Of a stretch of DNA of 6,385 nucleotides, positions 5,883-6,385 are shown piece by piece. Numbering within the stretch: position 1 is the stretch's first letter; every line of letters starts with the position of its first letter. The translations under genes and the position numbers were made by a program. Under the pieces are notes generated by a model. That model did not search any database, had not been told where the DNA came from, and saw only the letters and a list, made by a program, of their open reading frames with translations. Where the stretch lies: positions 1-6,385 of the forward strand of contig JAJRYP010000092.1 of assembly GCA_024275695.1 (NCBI GenBank), in the 5' to 3' direction. This stretch comes from Patescibacteria group bacterium. GTDB taxonomy: Bacteria; Patescibacteriota; Gracilibacteria; UBA1369; PNNO01.

Positions 5883-6014
5883 AAATTTTCGATGGCTCCA
5901 CATAGTGAACAGTGTTGGAACTGTTATTCGGGAAAGTGAAGAGTATATTTATGTGCCCGAGGTGAGGGAATATGCAGGGGTATAATTTTATCCTACCCCG
6001 CGTTACACTATTGT
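5883..6014. other. intergenic region between convergent genes
   Basis: No gene is supported here. A GTG-started frame at 5905-5985 (26 codons, ending YVPEVREYAGV) looks slightly protein-like and could be a remnant, but it has no start context or known domain. The base composition is visibly richer in G and C than the operon to its left, and it resembles the minus-strand gene to its right. Confidence 0.4.
5974..6001. repeat. hairpin between convergent genes, possible bidirectional terminator without T-run
   Basis: GC-A-GGGGTA (5974-5982) pairs with TACCCCGC (5994-6001), an 8-bp stem with one bulged A and an 11-base AT-rich loop (5983-5993). It lies between the operon end and the stop of the opposing gene, a typical place for a shared terminator. 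Neither side carries a clear T-run, so function as an intrinsic terminator is uncertain. Confidence 0.35.
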
Positions 6015-6374
6015 TTATTCATCTAAGCCCTCATCAACTATACGCACTAGAGGTTCCTCCCATCCGAAACAAGTCTCCCGACCGCACAATTTTTCAAAGG
6101 TTGTTATGCAATTCTGATTGAGTTTAGCATAATCTTGAAGCATTAATACCACTTCTTGCATAAATCCGCCGACAGTGCCATTGGAATCATCAACCCCGCC
6201 AGTGCATAATTTTTTATCAAGTCGCAATAACATATCAACCAATAACTTGGCTGTTTGTTCGCTTACGGGCAACTCCGAGACCAATTTTGATAATCTTGCA
6301 CAACCTTCATCCAAAGAATTTTGATAAGCAAACCAAATCCGAGAAGGCCCGTTATATGCTTTTATATATCTCAT
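6015..6374 (-). CDS. hypothetical protein, family not recognised
   Basis: This frame encodes 119 residues from ATG at 6374 and ends LVRIVDEGLDE. The frame remains open upstream to the window edge without a stop, so the true start could lie outside; MRYIKAYNG is nevertheless a natural-looking N-terminus. The product looks soluble and mostly helical (about 15-60 and 68-95), has five cysteines (positions 25, 57, 89, 97, 102) and an acidic C-terminus. There is no signal peptide, membrane segment or motif I know. It converges on the carrier-protein operon and is probably not part of it. Its codon use is less AT-biased than the operon genes, which may mean a different history. I cannot suggest a function. 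Confidence 0.6.
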   Translation of the reverse strand: MRYIKAYNGPSRIWFAYQNSLDEGCARLSKLVSELPVSEQTAKLLVDMLLRLDKKLCTGGVDDSNGTVGGFMQEVVLMLQDYAKLNQNCITTFEKLCGRETCFGWEEPLVRIVDEGLDE

Positions 6375-6385
6375 AGCTAAAGTAA

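Noticed and set aside
5905..5985. GTG-started frame of 26 codons ending YVPEVREYAGV
   Set aside because: It is too short, has no start context or homologue I can name, and overlaps a hairpin; kept only as a possible remnant.

Overview
The window looks like a piece of an AT-rich bacterial genome, most plausibly a Candidate Phyla Radiation (Patescibacteria) member. The reasons are a type V-A (Cas12a) CRISPR repeat at the left edge, a TTGACA-type promoter between divergent genes (bacterial rather than archaeal), short tightly packed genes and standard stop codons. The taxonomic call is an inference; no rRNA or ribosomal gene is present to prove it.

Layout. Bases 1-82 are the leader-distal end of a Cas12a CRISPR array: one full 36-nt repeat, one 28-nt spacer and a decayed last repeat. 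A doubtful small ORF (79-369) follows. On the minus strand, 341-994 encodes a 217-aa protein with a likely N-terminal DNA-binding region and a C-terminal ACT-like region. It is divergent from a compact plus-strand operon (1121-5882), and the 126-bp gap between them carries a minus-strand promoter and a perfect 22-bp palindrome, a good operator candidate. After the operon come about 130 bp of non-coding DNA with a hairpin, then an unrecognised minus-strand gene (6015-6374) that converges on the operon.

The operon encodes an amino-group-carrier-protein (LysW-type) pathway: a 56-aa LysW-like carrier (too short for a usual ORF cut-off), the ATP-grasp ligase LysX/ArgX, the reductase LysY/ArgC, the kinase LysZ/ArgB and the aminotransferase LysJ/ArgD, followed by a class II glutamine-amidotransferase-like Ntn hydrolase. 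In the classical pathway LysX ligates alpha-aminoadipate or glutamate to the gamma-carboxyl of the C-terminal Glu of LysW; LysZ phosphorylates, LysY reduces and LysJ aminates the bound substrate; LysK then releases lysine or ornithine.

Three departures make this version remarkable. The carrier ends in EDWGQ, not EDWGE, so the attachment residue is encoded as Gln. All four zinc-ligand cysteine positions of LysW are replaced, and the protein has no Cys or His at all. No LysK/ArgE-type hydrolase is present; its place at the operon end is taken by the Ntn amidohydrolase, whose Cys2, Arg and Asn-Gly elements are kept but whose Asp for the free alpha-amino group of glutamine appears lost. I infer that this enzyme acts on the carrier's C-terminal Gln/gamma-glutamyl amide, either deamidating it to Glu before loading (analogous to Dop acting on Pup-Gln) or hydrolysing the isopeptide bond to release the product. 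This would be a new variant of carrier-protein amino acid biosynthesis.
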